From: Stereocaulon alpinum
Taxonomy: Eukaryota; Ascomycota; Lecanoromycetes; Lecanorales; Stereocaulaceae
Assembly: GCA_018257865.1 (NCBI GenBank)
Contig: JAEUBA010000056.1
Coordinates: 1-64,000, forward strand
DNA length: 64,000 nt
Direction: 5' to 3'
A model generated the notes under the pieces. The model made no database searches, was not told the origin of the DNA, and saw only the letters and a program-made list of their open reading frames with translations. A program made the position numbers and the translations under genes. This document shows, piece by piece, positions 1 to 12,510 of this stretch (positions within the stretch are counted from its first letter, which is position 1; each line of letters begins with the position of its first letter).

Positions 1-3000
1 TATTAAGCTATAAGGTACTAGAGTTCGAAGAGTAGTAAAGGTAACGAATAATATACTAGTTAAACTAGGTGAATAAGTAATAATTTTAGTAAACTATTAT
101 ATATAACTCCTAAAGCGAGACCTACTATTCGAGCTAAATTAGTCTAAATTAACGCTCTATACTTATATTATAGACTCTTCCGTCAACTTAATCCTAGCTA
201 GAAATAAGTCCTCTATACCTATATTAGTTATAAAGAAGACTTATCTAGGCTATATTACTAAATTACCTTATAATAATTATTACCTTACTACCCTAGAAGT
301 AGTAGAGTTAGCTGCGAAGCCTCTAAAGAAGACTTAATAATACGGATAGACTTAATAAGTACTAAAGGCTACTACTACTTACCTAGCTTCAGTAAGTATA
401 GCTACTTTAGTTAAGATAGTACCGTAGGAGGCTACTATAGTTAAAGCGAAGCCTACTAAAACTATACTACCTAATAGTATTACTATATATAGCTCTCCTT
501 ATAACCCTACTATAATTTAGTTAGTATAAGTAGTCGCTTTATATTCTAAGCTTTAGGAAGACTCTAGATTCGTTAATATTCCCTAAGATTATTAGATAAG
601 GATCCTACTTAAGCTAAGATAGGAAGAAAAGGTTAATAGCTCCGCTAAAACCTACCCCCTTAGCGAAAAAGATAGAAATATTATTAATAAAACGTTTAAT
701 AAGCTATATAACTAAGGACGACTTAAATAGACTACTAAATTAACGCTATTTAGTTACTCTATCTTTATAGTCTAGCGTACCTTAGCTAATAGCGAACGTA
801 AAGGTAGAGTAGTAGTAGATATCTAAAAGCTTAATAAGATAACATAGCCTAATACCTACCTACTTCCCCTCTAAAGCGATATTATTATAATAGTCTTAGG
901 ATATTAGTATATTATAGTTATTAACTATACTTCGTTCTTCTACTAATAGTATATATTACTGGAGTATAGATATTATCTAATAGTTATTATATATTAAGGA
1001 TAGAAGACTTTCTATATACTAGTAATAGGTTATAAAGGATTAATAGCCTACGTCTAATAAGAGATTAATAGAGTACTTCGCCCCTACTATAGCTTCGTAA
1101 GAGCCTATATTAATAATATTATAATTACTTCGAAAACCCTTAGCGAATATAAGAAGTACCTATATTAGGTTTTTACCTTATTTCTATAAAAAGGAATTTC
1201 GGTTAAGCCTATAAAATCCTATATAGGATACCCCTTAGTAAAGCTTTTTAGATAGCGCGTAGACTCCCTTAGACTTTCTATAGCTAAGGAGAAGCTGGAG
1301 GCGATTTCGAAGCTAAAATTCCTAGTAATACTAAGTACCCTTAAGATATATCTAAGGTTAATAGGTTACTTACGAAACTATATTCCTTACTACGCCTAAG
1401 TTAGCTAGCCCTTATAAGACTAAAAGATATCGCTATTAAAGAGGTCCCCGCTAGGGAAAGGTAATCCCCGAAAAGTCTATATATAACGTACTTAACTTAG
1501 ACCGCCTATAACTACGGAATAGAACGCGTTTAATATACTATAGTACCTACTATCTAAGCCTACTACCCTAATCTATTTTAATAGTAAAAGCTACCTCTAT
1601 ATTAATATAGACGTATTAAAGGAATTCGGGTTCGGCGCTTATATATACTACCTTATTAATAAAAAGGTTAGGCCTATACTCTTCCTAAGTAGGCTACTTA
1701 CTACCGTAGAAAAGTCCTATTAGCCTACTAAGCTAGAGGTAGCTAGGCTAGTCTAGGTTTTAAAGAAGGTCTAATATATAGTAGAGTCTACGATAACTTA
1801 TATTCTAACTAACTATTCAGTAACTATAGAAATCGCGACGCAGAAGACTCTTAATACTTTAGTAGTATAGAAGATAAATCTACGCCTTATTCGTATATCT
1901 AAATTCTTCTAATATTTCGACTTAGATATTAAGTATAAGCTAGGGAAGGAGAATATTATCCCTAATACCCTCTCTCGCCTAGCTAGTTTAAATAAATCGA
2001 ACTATACTTTAGATTATTCTAAGCTTAATACCTTATATTACGCCTCCTCTAATATTATACCTATCTACTAGTACGCCGCCACCCTTATAGAAATAAGTAA
2101 TAACTTTAGGAAAAGAATCTTAGAAGGATATAGTAATAACTCCGGCTAGCAGTATATTAAGGAGTAAATCTATATAAATAAGTAACTTAGTAAGAACGTA
2201 GCGAAGCTACGCTTTAAAAGAGAAGTATTAATCTTATTATTAGAATTTCTAATCTACTATATTAATAAGGCTACCGGTTACTAACGACTCTATATTCTAC
2301 TATTAGTAGTAGCTAACGTCCTTAAGGTTAGATATAGAGATAGATATCTAAGGTTCGCTTAATACTATAAATATATTTCCTTATTATAGTATATTCATAA
2401 ACTATCTAAACTCCTTTAAGAATACCTATAATATTACCTATAGTACTAAGTCTTTTAGATACGCTGATATCTCCCCTACGGTAGTATATAAATTATTAAT
2501 TCCCTACCGGTACCTTTCTATATACTAGTAATAGATTTTATCCTTAGGTTACTACTTAGTAAGGCTAGATAGGACTATATTATAATAATTACTTATAAGT
2601 TTAGTAAGCTTATTACGCTCCTTACTAGTAAAACGATATTTACTACTAAGGATTAGGTAGACTATTTACTTTAGTAGCTACTCCTAATTAACTAGGGAGT
2701 CCTAAAAGCTATTATCTCTAATAGAGATCCAAAGTTTCTCTTAGACTTTTAGAAGGAGTTATTTAAATAGCTTTATATTAAGCTACTATACTCTATAGTA
2801 TATTACTCGCAAACCGATAGAATAAGCGAGAGGACTAATTAGATAGTCGAAATAGCTCTACGATATTATATCTATATATTAAAAGACCCTACCGCCTAGC
2901 TGGAAGTACTACCTAAGTTATAAGCTAGGCTTAATAGATTATTATTAATAACTATTAGAAGAACTCCCTATAATATCGCCTATAGATTTAAGCCTAATTA

Positions 3001-4480
3001 AGCTCTAAACCTTATTAAGGTTAGTTATAAAAAAGGAGATTTTAATATAAAGGTAGTCGCTAAGAAAGAAGCTATAGACGTAATCGCCTTTACTACTATA
3101 ATATAAAAATACTACTATAATAGAAAGTACTAACTAATATTTATAAAGCTTAGTAATAAAGTACTTCTATACCTTTATAAAGGATATAATATTCCTACTA
3201 CCGCTATTACTAAAAGAAAATACGGTTAATAGTACGCTAGTCCTTTTAAGATCCTAAATTAAGTCGACCGCCTAGCGTACCGCCTTAATATCCCTAAGTT
3301 TTAGAGGATCTATAATATCTTTACTATAGCTTAGTTAGAACTAGTACCTACTACCGTAGCTAATCTCTTTAGTAGGGAATAACCTATATATCCTCCTTTA
3401 GTCTTTATTAAAGGAGACACCGATAAATAGAAGTCCTACTATATTAAAAGGCTTCTAAATAAACGTATAGTATATAAAGGTAGGAAGATAGTTACGTAAT
3501 ACTTAGTAAGATAGGAAGGCTTCGAAGTATAATTTAATAAATAGAGGACTATAGATCAGCTTACTAATACTATAGTATTAGTAGAAGAGTATAAGACTAG
3601 TCTGCGAAGTAGAAATTAGGATAAAGGAAGCGTACTAGCTGAAACTCCTAAAGCTACTAAATACTAACTAAGACGGCCTTATAAGTCTAGAAGGTAGTTA
3701 AAGGCTTAATAGTTACTACTTCTTATACTACTCGCTATATAACTTATATATTTACTTAGAAGTATACTACCTAGAATATAAGGGCGTCTTACTTATTTTC
3801 GTTATAAAGGGGTAGATTATTATAATATAGCCTTATACTATTATATTAGTATTATATTATACTACGGTAGCTAGGGCTAGGGCTGAGGCTTACCTTAGTA
3901 TATATCTAAAATAGCTCTCGTATATAGATTTAGACTTAGTAACCAATTCATTATATACTAATTCTTACTATAACGTTACAATAGGCGTAGGACTTATTAT
4001 AGAAATAGGATATAGAGGATATAGGATATATCCTAGATATCCTTTTAGGATCTAAGGGATATAGGGTATATCTTAGATATCCTTAGGGCTTAGCTTTAGG
4101 GATAGATAAATATATAAGGATAGGTTTTCTTTTAGTAGAATAGTTTCTTATCTCCTTATACTTAACTTATATAATAGAGAGGAGTCTTAACTAAAGATAC
4201 TTTAATAACTATCTATCTCCGTTACCTTCTTAGTACTTAATACACTATGTGATTTACCCGTAGGAGTTAAACTACCCCGTTATATAAGGATCTATTCTCA
4301 GTAGGAGTCTAGGTTAATTATACGTAGCACTATAAGGATAAGAGGTAGGAATTCGATAGAGTACTATTAGATAAGCTATATTATAGGCGCTATAGATAAT
4401 TAGATCGCTAGTAGTAATATAGTTACTAGATTAATAAGAATTACTAATACGGTGGATTAGGTTTTTAGAAATAAAAGTTT
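1..4480 (+). mobile_element. RIP-degraded Ty3/gypsy chromodomain retrotransposon (pol remnant)
   Basis: The stretch is very AT-rich, has no open frame of note, and almost lacks CA and TG dinucleotides while keeping some CG. That is the signature of repeat-induced C-to-T mutation at CpA on both strands. Translating through the stops still shows pol in order on the plus strand. A reverse transcriptase core lies at about 930-1130, with AYINNIIITS at 1101-1130 where the family has the catalytic double Asp; both Asp codons now read Asn, as G-to-A change would give. An RNase H segment lies at about 1600-1770 (SKEFGFGAYIYYL, then a PTKLEVA block), followed by NTLSRL near 1960. The integrase C-terminal core motif SQTDRISERTN lies near 2800-2840. 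A chromodomain-like segment lies at about 3435-3550. The element runs off the left edge, so gag and the 5' LTR are not seen. It is inactive. Family assignment is firm; the exact ends are not. Confidence 0.9.
3800..4480 (+). repeat. Probable polypurine tract and 3' LTR remnant of the retrotransposon
   Basis: Downstream of the chromodomain a short purine run (aaaggggtaga, about 3806-3816) sits where a polypurine tract would be. AT-rich sequence follows with repeated ggatata/tatcc motifs around 4010-4090. The RIP-like composition stops at about 4480-4505, where CA and TG reappear. No matching 5' LTR is in the window, so the LTR limits are inferred. Confidence 0.4.
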
Positions 4481-4741
4481 AAAATTAAAGTTGAAAATAT
4501 TTGATATGACTATTTGCCCATTGCGGCACACCGTAGAAGGGCGCTAAAGTAGCAGCCCTACGGAAAACCGGTGAAATTACTGATCGCGATAAAGGGATTT
4601 CATTATGGGTTTCATAGATCTACCTACTACTATTGTAATGTCTAGCTCTCTCTTCATCCGAAATACCATTCACATTTCGAAATCAAGCAGCCACACATGA
4701 GTATCGTACGGTAACGACCATCTGGACGGGCAGCATCAAGC

Positions 4742-6525
4742 ATGCCAGCCTATCACGCTATCAATGGTGACGCCGAACGCAATGATGGGCGACCATCCAG
4801 CGCCAACTCCTCCCAGCGAGGATCACGGTGCGTCAAAGTGTCTGTCTTTATCCATAATTAGAGCTAGTGATTGACAGATGCCAGGCCACGATCCGCTCGT
4901 GGTAGAAAAGAAGTTGGTTTGATCGGTCAAGCCAGCTGGATCAGCAGCGTCATCAACCTGGTCAATACAAGTATGCGCCCTTAGCTATCTACCTATCGTC
5001 TGGCTTACGGCCTTTAGTCGTTGGTGCCGGCGTTCTAGCTATGCCTCTCGCCCTCTCGCGAATGGGTATACTACTTGGCGTCATTGTCATCCTCTGGGCT
5101 GGCGTCACAGCAGGCTTCGGCCTCTACCTTCAAACAAGATGTGCCATATACTTAGACCGTGGCGCCTCCTCCTTCTTCGCTCTTTCCCAGATTACGTATC
5201 CGAATGCTGCCGTCATATTCGATGGGGCGATTGCTATAAAATGCTTTGGAGTTGGGGTTAGCTACTTGATCATCATTGGGGACCTAATGCCTGGCGTCGT
5301 CAGAGGATTCAGTGAAGACGCTGGAGGTCTTGGGTTTCTCGTTGATAGACGGTTTTGGGTCACCGGATTTATGTGAGTCCCCGAATCGGTCATCGTTGAT
5401 CTATAGATGAGGAGTTGACTGACCATTGACTGCCAGGCTTATCGTTATACCTTTATCATTCTTGCGGCGACTGGATTCGCTCAAATACACGAGTGTTGTT
5501 GCGTTGATATCAATTGGATACCTAGTAGTACTTGTATTTGCCCATTTTGTCAAAGGGGACACTATGGAAGAGCGGGGCCCCATACGGTACGCGAAGCCAG
5601 AAGGTGTAGTCGCTGTCTTGAGCAGTCTACCAGTGATTGTCTTCGCATACACGTGCCATCAGAACGTAAGTCCTCCAATTTTGATACCATGTTCACCCAC
5701 TGACACGGCTTGCTAGATGTTCTCAATACTCAACGAGATTGGAAACAATTCGCACTTCAGAACCACAGCTGTTGTGGTTGCTAGCATAGGTGCTGCGGGA
5801 TCCCTCTATGTTCTTGTGGCGATTACCGGCTACCTGTCTTTTGGAAATACCATTGGGGGCAACGTCGTTGCTATGTGTAAGCCTCCTTCACTAAAAGCTC
5901 GCCAGAACAAGCTGACTTGCTAGCAGACGCACCATCAATATCCTCTACAGTTGGCAAAGCCGCCATTGTCATCCTAGTTATGTTCTCATACCCTCTTCAA
6001 GTTCATCCCTGTCGCGCCTCAATCGATGCAGTTCTCAAATGGCGGCCTCAGATACGGAAGGACTCAGCCAACGATTCACCGAATAGGTCGAATCCTCTAC
6101 TCCATGCCCATAAGACTTCAGTAAAGCCTGGAGCCGATACAATGGGCGACACGCGTTTCGCAGCCATCACCACGGGGATTATTGTCCTCAGCTATATCTG
6201 CGCAATGACGATCTCTTCATTAGAGAAGGTCCTTGCTTATGTGGGAAGTACAGGCAGTACCAGTCTTAGCTTCATCCTGCCAGGGCTCTTTTACTACAAG
6301 ATCTCCGCGCCGGAGTCATTACAGCACCAGAAGCTGATGAAGGAGGATGACGACGAGGAGGAGTCTGATAGTGAGGACGAGGGACTACTTGGAGGCGGTA
6401 GACTGAAGGCTGGTCCCTGGAGGAGGAAGATCCTACGCCGGCTGAGTCTTGCGCTGGCTATATATGGGATCGTTGTCATGATCACATGCTTGATTACCAA
6501 CACGATGTTTGTGGTTGCACACTGA
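4742..6525 (+). CDS. Vacuolar-type amino acid transporter (AAAP/AVT family)
   Basis: Predicted multi-pass membrane carrier moving neutral amino acids, probably at the vacuole, like yeast Avt proteins. Six exons join in phase: 4742-4827, 4885-4970, 5018-5372, 5437-5665, 5717-5876 and 5927-6525, giving 504 residues. The first membrane segment reads SSVINLVNTIVGAGVLAMPL, the hallmark of the Aa_trans family, and is split by the 4971-5017 intron. Other family-like blocks are VFAYTCHQN before MFSILNEI, and MFSYPLQVHPCR. An acidic DDDEEESDSEDE loop near residue 420 precedes the last hydrophobic segments. The start ATG is the first in frame after the transposon boundary; a second exon-6 acceptor three bases upstream (5924) would change one residue. 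The gene starts about 260 bp from RIP-mutated DNA but shows no premature stop. Substrate specificity cannot be read from sequence. Confidence 0.9.
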
Positions 6526-6817
6526 TAGAGATAGACGCGGAGATCATGCGGCATTTGGATATCCATGCGGAGTTTCCCTGCAATTAGCCTTCTTTGTACA
6601 ATCGTCAACGAATAGTTCATGAAGAATCCAATTTTTCGCTCGAGAGCAGAGCTGATTGTGAATCTTTGTACAATCCTTCCCACCCACTCCTAGTAATACA
6701 AGCCCTGGCGGAGGTGCGTTCCACACCACGGCGCTGCCCAATCTCCACGTAGATGCAATCAACACTCTTCCAAGAAACGCCATCGTATGCAGCCTCTAAC
6801 TTCCTCAATCCTTTATG

Positions 6818-7432
6818 TCATCGTCCCTCCAGCGCAGCCACTGCCTCCTCCCTCTGCGCCGCCCCTCTCTGCTCCATCTCCGTCTGCCGCATCTTCTGTA
6901 CAGTATATTTCGGCTCCATCAATCCTATCTGTACCCCATACATCAGCTTCATCTTCCCCCTCTCCCAAACTCTACAAAGCACTCAACCCCCCCGCCCCAA
7001 GTCTCTCCGTTTCCCCAGACCTCCCAGCTACAACCCCTCCCCTCCACACCAAAATGAAAAACCTCCGACTCACCATACTCAAAAGCCTCCACGCCGGCTC
7101 ACTCGGCTGCGCCCCAACACCCAACCAATATTTCGCCCTCGCCGTATCGAGCTTGATATCCTTGACCGGCTTCCCCTCTGTAAAAGGTGGTAGCTTGGGG
7201 ACAGGATCGTAGGTGCCGAGGACTTCTAGGGGTTTGGAGTTGCGCGCTGTTCTGGGTGGCGCGTTAGTGGTGGTCTTGGGGAGGGTGGAGGTGAGATGTA
7301 GTGAGAAAGGGCGAGAGGGTTGGGGGGGGAGAAGGGTAGGGGGGAGTATAAGTACCGAGCATGCGCGACGACGATGTTGTAGAAGGGTTTATTGGTTTTG
7401 CCGAAGCGGGCGAGGCGGATTTTGAGGACCAT
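6818..7432 (-). CDS. MRPS16: Mitochondrial small-subunit ribosomal protein bS16m
   Basis: Component of the mitochondrial ribosome small subunit, the homologue of bacterial S16. Three exons on the minus strand: 7432-7356, 7251-7074 and 6928-6818, giving 121 residues. The start [20 protein letters not shown] is the canonical S16 N-terminus. After the 104-nt intron the reading continues [19 protein letters not shown], then [19 protein letters not shown], both family blocks. The last exon gives IGLMEPKY followed by a charged Gln/Glu-rich helix. All introns are in phase. The first donor, GTACTT, is weaker than usual. The gene is convergent with the amino acid transporter, 292 bp away. Long Pro/Ser-rich plus-strand frames across 6753-7212 are shadows of this gene. 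Confidence 0.93.
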
Positions 7433-8170
7433 TGCTTGTGCGCATGGGGGATTGAGTGGGGTGCTTTGGTTATGTGAGAGCTGCGAGTGAGTGGGCTGAT
7501 ATTTTGATAGGGCTGGGGAGAACGCTAGGCTAGCGCTGGCACTTTACAAAGCGCGTGCGAAGCGGTTTCAGGAGTTTCATGGTTGTGGAGTTGTTGGATT
7601 TACTGGGCTTTTACACCTTGTCTACAGGATATCTTGTCTAAGTGCTAACATGAAGACACTTGGCAACGGCGTCCATGGCGGAGCTGCCAATCTCCCTGAT
7701 AGCCAGCAAGTTATGGCGTGCATGGGGGTGCTGCCTTGGAGCTCTAGCGATCAATCGATCAGGTCTCAATACCTAACCTGAACTCTGGTTCGACAGAGGT
7801 ATCTCCAGTACTGAAGGCGAAGGGAAGAAGGGGTGTTATGTGTTCGAGAAATTGGTTAGGGGCGGACGCGCTAAGAGGCAAAACCGATGAATGGCTGGAA
7901 CAGTAGAGATGCAGACTCAGTCTCATTGTTCAACAGGGCTTGACATGAGTCAATTGACTCGCAGCGCACTCGATTTTTGCGGGCTCGTAAGACCAGCTTT
8001 GGTTTCAACTCGATCAATGCTCATCCACAAGGAGTGACTAGAAATACCACCAACGGGCAGAGCGCCTTCTTGATATTCAGACAATCTCCTTCCAGACCTT
8101 TTGGTCTTATTGTTGTAGCGGGATCGTCCTTGGGGTTACGCAAGTCACTCACGTATAACATAGCGATACA
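7433..8170. other. Intergenic, no gene recognised
   Basis: Holds the upstream region of the mitochondrial S16 gene and the 3' flank of the NACHT-ankyrin gene. A plus-strand frame starting at 7977 runs into the ankyrin gene and is antisense noise. No RNA gene or repeat seen. Confidence 0.6.
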
Positions 8171-11100
8171 TCATGCCGGCTGCGGTACCCGCACCTGCTT
8201 CGTCTCAGTTCTGACACCCGTTTTCGCTGCCGTAAACACACTTTTCGATCCTGGGTCGAATGAAGGGGCTTTCAATCTCTGGAAATGCTGCAAAGATATT
8301 GCACTGAGCCCTCTATCAGTCACCACTGCCCGTTTCAGCTCCCCCGCCCATGGCACCTCCTCTCCCAGCTCCCTCTCCTCGTCCCAAATCTCGCGTCTAA
8401 GAAACGGCGACGCCCTCAACCTCATCGAAGCTATCTTCATCTCCTCCTCCTCCTGCTCATTGACGAGATCCGAGCCGTTCACCCAGAAGCTCTTGTTCTT
8501 CCTCAAATAATTCTCAATATCCCTCTTCTCCCCATCCTGCGCCATCTGCAACCCCGTCAGCCCAAGCACATTCTTCACCTGCATGTCGGCGCCCATATTG
8601 ACAAGTTCAATAACAGCTTGTAGATAGCCGAACTCGATAGCGAAGAAAAAGAGGGACTGCTTCATCGATTGTTTTGAGTCCGGGATCGCGGCGCCGTTTT
8701 CGATGAGTAGGAGACTGCACTCAATATGCCGGTTTGCGTACGCCATGAGGATAGCCGTGGTGCCCCATTTGTCTCTTGCGTTGATCATATGCTCATCTGT
8801 GAGTCTGTCATTGAGCAAGAGCCTGATTATTTCAAGATTGCCATTTAGTGCCGCCATGTGGAGGGGTGTGCGGAAATAGTCGTTTGTGGCGTCTACTGAC
8901 ATTCCTGCTCTAAGGAGCATCTCCACGATCTCGGGCTGATTGGAAAGTACGGCGCAATGGAGAGATGTGTTGCTGGTATCTGGGTCTAGGAAGGAGATCT
9001 CGTTACGTCGGGTTGATAATGCTTTGGTTACGAGATCTTTCTTCCCGAGCAGCGCGAGGGACCAGACTGGGAGTTCTTCTGCGTTGGGGGTTTCGCCTGA
9101 TAGATTCTGTTCAGTCACTTCGTGAGGTCCTTGGCATCCGAGGAGTTGCAATATGCTTGTGTGTCCGTTCTGCCATGCTACCGTCCATGGTGTGCGGCCG
9201 GAGCTGTCTTTGAGCCAGAATATGGCGCCTTCGTCTAAGAGTATTTGTGCTGTCGTGAAGCGGCCATTCCGGGCTGCGTCGTGTAGTGGTGTTACTCCTC
9301 GTTTGTCTTTAGCGTTCGCGTCCAGGCCTTTATCGAGGAGCAGATTGACGATGTCATCATGACCGCCAACCGCTGCACCGTGGAGGAGGCTGCGGTCCTT
9401 GTCATCTAGGCAGTGGATATTGACGTTGTGATTCAGCATGACTTCTACCGTTGACAATCGGCATTCGTCGATTGCTCGTAGTAGACCAGTACCACCGCCT
9501 TCTTTATCTTGAATATAAGGATTTGCTCCCTCTTCGAGAAGATGATCGACGATGCCGTCAAGGCCTTTGGTGGCTGCAAGTATCAACGCCGTTCTGCCGA
9601 ACAGATTCTGCGAATCCAAGTCGATGTTTTTGTCATTACGATCTAGAATACAGCTGGCGATTTCGCTTTGCTCGGCTTGGATCGCGTAGAAGAGGGCTGT
9701 ATCATCGTTCATGTCTTTGTAGTTGATACTGAGACACTCGTGATCTAATAAGGCTGTGGCAATCTCAAAGTTTCCCTCTTGTGCAGCAAGCATCAGAGGC
9801 GACATTCTAGATCTACTCAGGTGTGGCGCATTTGCGTTTATGTTGGGGTCGGCTAGCAAGATCTTGAGTGTCTCGACATGGTTGGCACTTACGGCTTCGA
9901 AGATGGCGGAGCTCCCTCGGTTGCTATACACATTTACGTCCGCCCCACGTTCTAGAAGCGTTCTCGCTGCAGCAGCGTGTCCTCGTCTACAAGCGTACAT
10001 CATGGGAGTCTGGGCGTATTTGGGGTCGCGCGAGTCGACATCGAGTCCTTGGGCTAGCAGGCTAGATATGGCGTTTGTCAGACCAAACCATGCGCATACA
10101 TGGAGCCCGTTGGCATCTTTCCGGATGTCCCAGTCTGCAGTGGCGTCAGACTTGAGATACCAATTTGCCTGTATTGATGCGGCGGTTGTATTCGAGTCAC
10201 TTACAAACTTCATGACCGCGGCCTGAGCACCTGGATCGGAGCCCGCGTCGGCTGCGTGGATACCCCAGTACTCGTAAGCGTATTCGAGGAATGGATAGTC
10301 TACTTTTCTCATCTGGAAATGTTTATCTTCCCATTCGTTTTCGCAAGGTTCGGAGAGCTCTTTAATGCTTAGGTAGTGTAGCGCCACCTTGGTAATCTCT
10401 GCTGATGCATTGGGAAAGTATCGATCCCGATTCTCATCGAAGTACTGCTGAGCGGTCTGGTGGTTGAGTCTCACAGCTTCATTGCCATTGTTCCCATTGT
10501 TATCAATTGTCACCAGCCCCGCTGTCACAGCGATTATAGTGGCCTTGTCATGTCTAGCTGCTGGGTCAAAGTCGGGCTTTTTGAGGTCCACGGCAAGCGC
10601 ATCTTGGAGCTCTGCAAGACTGAGAGGTCGCTTTGTGCAGACGACCCATAGAAGAATCCTCGTCCCGAGGCTCGATGCATGACCGAGTGGATCCCCTATA
10701 CCAGCGGCTTGTATCCGTTCCATATGCTTTTCATAAAGCTCCGAGTAACCCTCCGGTGGGTTTCTGAGCATATCGAGGATCTCTGCTTCGCTCAGGCCCA
10801 GGCTAGTGAGCGAGCTCAAATACAGTCCAGCCAAGATATATGTATTGTCTGCATTGGCAACGACAGACGTTACGATCTCATCTTTGAGACTCTTCTGACT
10901 CCTCATGAGCCTACCGAGTGGCGTTGTGCCGAATGTGGAGACGTGATTGCTACCAGCAGCCGACGCTCCAATCTTCAATTCGAAGTCCAATGCTGCCTGC
11001 ACATAAAGTCTGATGGCATTCTCCGATGGTTCTACGTCCTTCAAAATTTCCGGTGGCTCAGTAAGTTGGTGATTGACGTCTTTACAACAAGCACCTTTGA

Positions 11101-12510
11101 ATCTGCAGCTCTGGCAGATGAAAAAATCCCCACCGTTGCAGGTGAGACATCGATAGTGTACTTTGATAGGATGTTTCTGGCATATGTCGCATTGAATCTG
11201 AATGGTAGTGCGGAGTCCATCTTCAGGGCGCTGGGAAGTCATCATGACACTTGATTTGTCCTTCGGGAGCCTGTGGAGCATATCAAGTAACCTGGGAGCG
11301 ACGTTCGACGATGCCTCGTCTAGAGCATCAACAACGATTACTACACTGTCGCCAGGAACATCAGTCAGGCTATGCACGGCATGGGGATCTCCGATGGCTA
11401 TTCACCGTTCATAGCATTTGATCTCGGCACAAAGTGCATCGAAGAATGTATTCTCGTCAGGACGACCTTCATTTTCTGCTCCTTGATAGAGTCTCGTTGC
11501 CTCCTGTGATCTGAACTCAGCTCCTTCCCGCTGAATCAGCTGCTTCAGTAGACTTGCGACCAGGTTATCGAGTGACTGATGGCCTCGTTCCTTGTAGTTG
11601 AGGTACATGCAAAGAATGGGGATATCACGTTTCTCGAAGGCTACCGTGAGATGTTTGATTACTATAGCACATAGCAGGGTCTAATGTTACACAACGTTAG
11701 AATAAGTCCGAGCACTTTCGAAAATTGAGCTCTGCATCATTTATGAGATGAGAAAGCACATACCTTGCCTGCTCCAGGCTTGCCTTGGCAGTACAGAATC
11801 CAAGGACGGTCATCTTTCCACAGTTTGAATTCTTCGGAGAACAACAGGTCTGGCTCAAAAATTTTCGCTTGCACTCTATTGAGGAGAGCAGATTGCCGTT
11901 CCCGAAACTTGAGTGGCGAGAGCCAGGTGACAATTTCTCTTCTCCTTTTCTCTACAGCCTTTCTAGCTCGGTCTCTGGCTGCATTATCTACCTTGTCATC
12001 AATGACTCTTACACGCTCATTGGTATCCATGATGACATCTGGGATCAAGATTGAATCCACCGCTGCCGTCCATTTATTGATGTCGTCGATCATCTCCTGG
12101 AACTTTTTCCTCTCCTGATACCAGAGCAATCTTCGAGATTGGGCCTTACAGCCAGATCTTGATATCAACTTAGCTTCCATATTCTCCATGTCAGTCTGTA
12201 ATTGTCGCAAGGCCCCAGGGTTTTTGCCGGTAGGATCAGGAGAGACCCTTTCATTGTCTGTCATTGACGTCGATGACCTCAACACCGCAAGAAACCCCTG
12301 GTACATCGGATCGTCGGGATGATCTAATGCTTTTCTTTCTTGCACTTCAAGCCGATTCAGCTTCACTTCCAAGTTCTCGAAGGCTCCTTTGAGCTTCCTT
12401 TGCTCGGCTTTAGAATTGTAGACAGCATTACCATATCTGTAAATGTTGTGCACTACATGCAGCAATTGAAATGTCACCCCTACAACACCCAAGGCGGACA
12501 CCGGATCCAT
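8171..12510 (-). CDS. NLR-like protein: STAND N-terminal domain, NACHT, ZZ finger, ankyrin repeats
   Basis: Predicted signal-sensing STAND NTPase of the fungal NLR type, whose relatives act in non-self recognition and regulated cell death; the role here is inferred. Three exons, 12510-11764, 11680-11406 and 11345-8171, give 1398 residues. The start MDPVSALGVVGVTFQLL resembles the fungal STAND N-terminal (HeLo-like) family. The NACHT P-loop GKPGAGK ends exon 1 (about 243-249), and Walker B VVIVVDALDEA follows at about 342-352. A Cys/His cluster at about 393-437 (CDIC, YRCLTC, FFICQSC, then His) fits a ZZ zinc finger. A helical region with LWVVCTKRPLSLAEL follows, then about a dozen ankyrin repeats from about residue 750 to 1320. 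The 60-nt intron 11346-11405 carries an in-frame TGA; removing it (donor GTGAAT, branch CTGAC, acceptor CAG) restores the YER-VVIVVDALDE junction expected for NACHT. The ligand sensed by the repeats is unknown. Confidence 0.85.

Noticed and set aside
1..4480. An active retrotransposon
   Set aside because: Reverse transcriptase catalytic Asp codons are changed and stops occur throughout all frames.
6753..7212. Pro/Ser-rich plus-strand frames of up to 146 codons
   Set aside because: Antisense to the in-phase exons of the mitochondrial S16 gene; the low-complexity protein is a by-product.
9756..11254. Long plus-strand frames (156 and 191 codons)
   Set aside because: Antisense to the ankyrin/NACHT coding exon.
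11370..11405. 36-nt intron in the NACHT gene
   Set aside because: Too short and lacks a branch site; extending to the CAG at 11346 gives 60 nt, a CTGAC branch and the expected junction.
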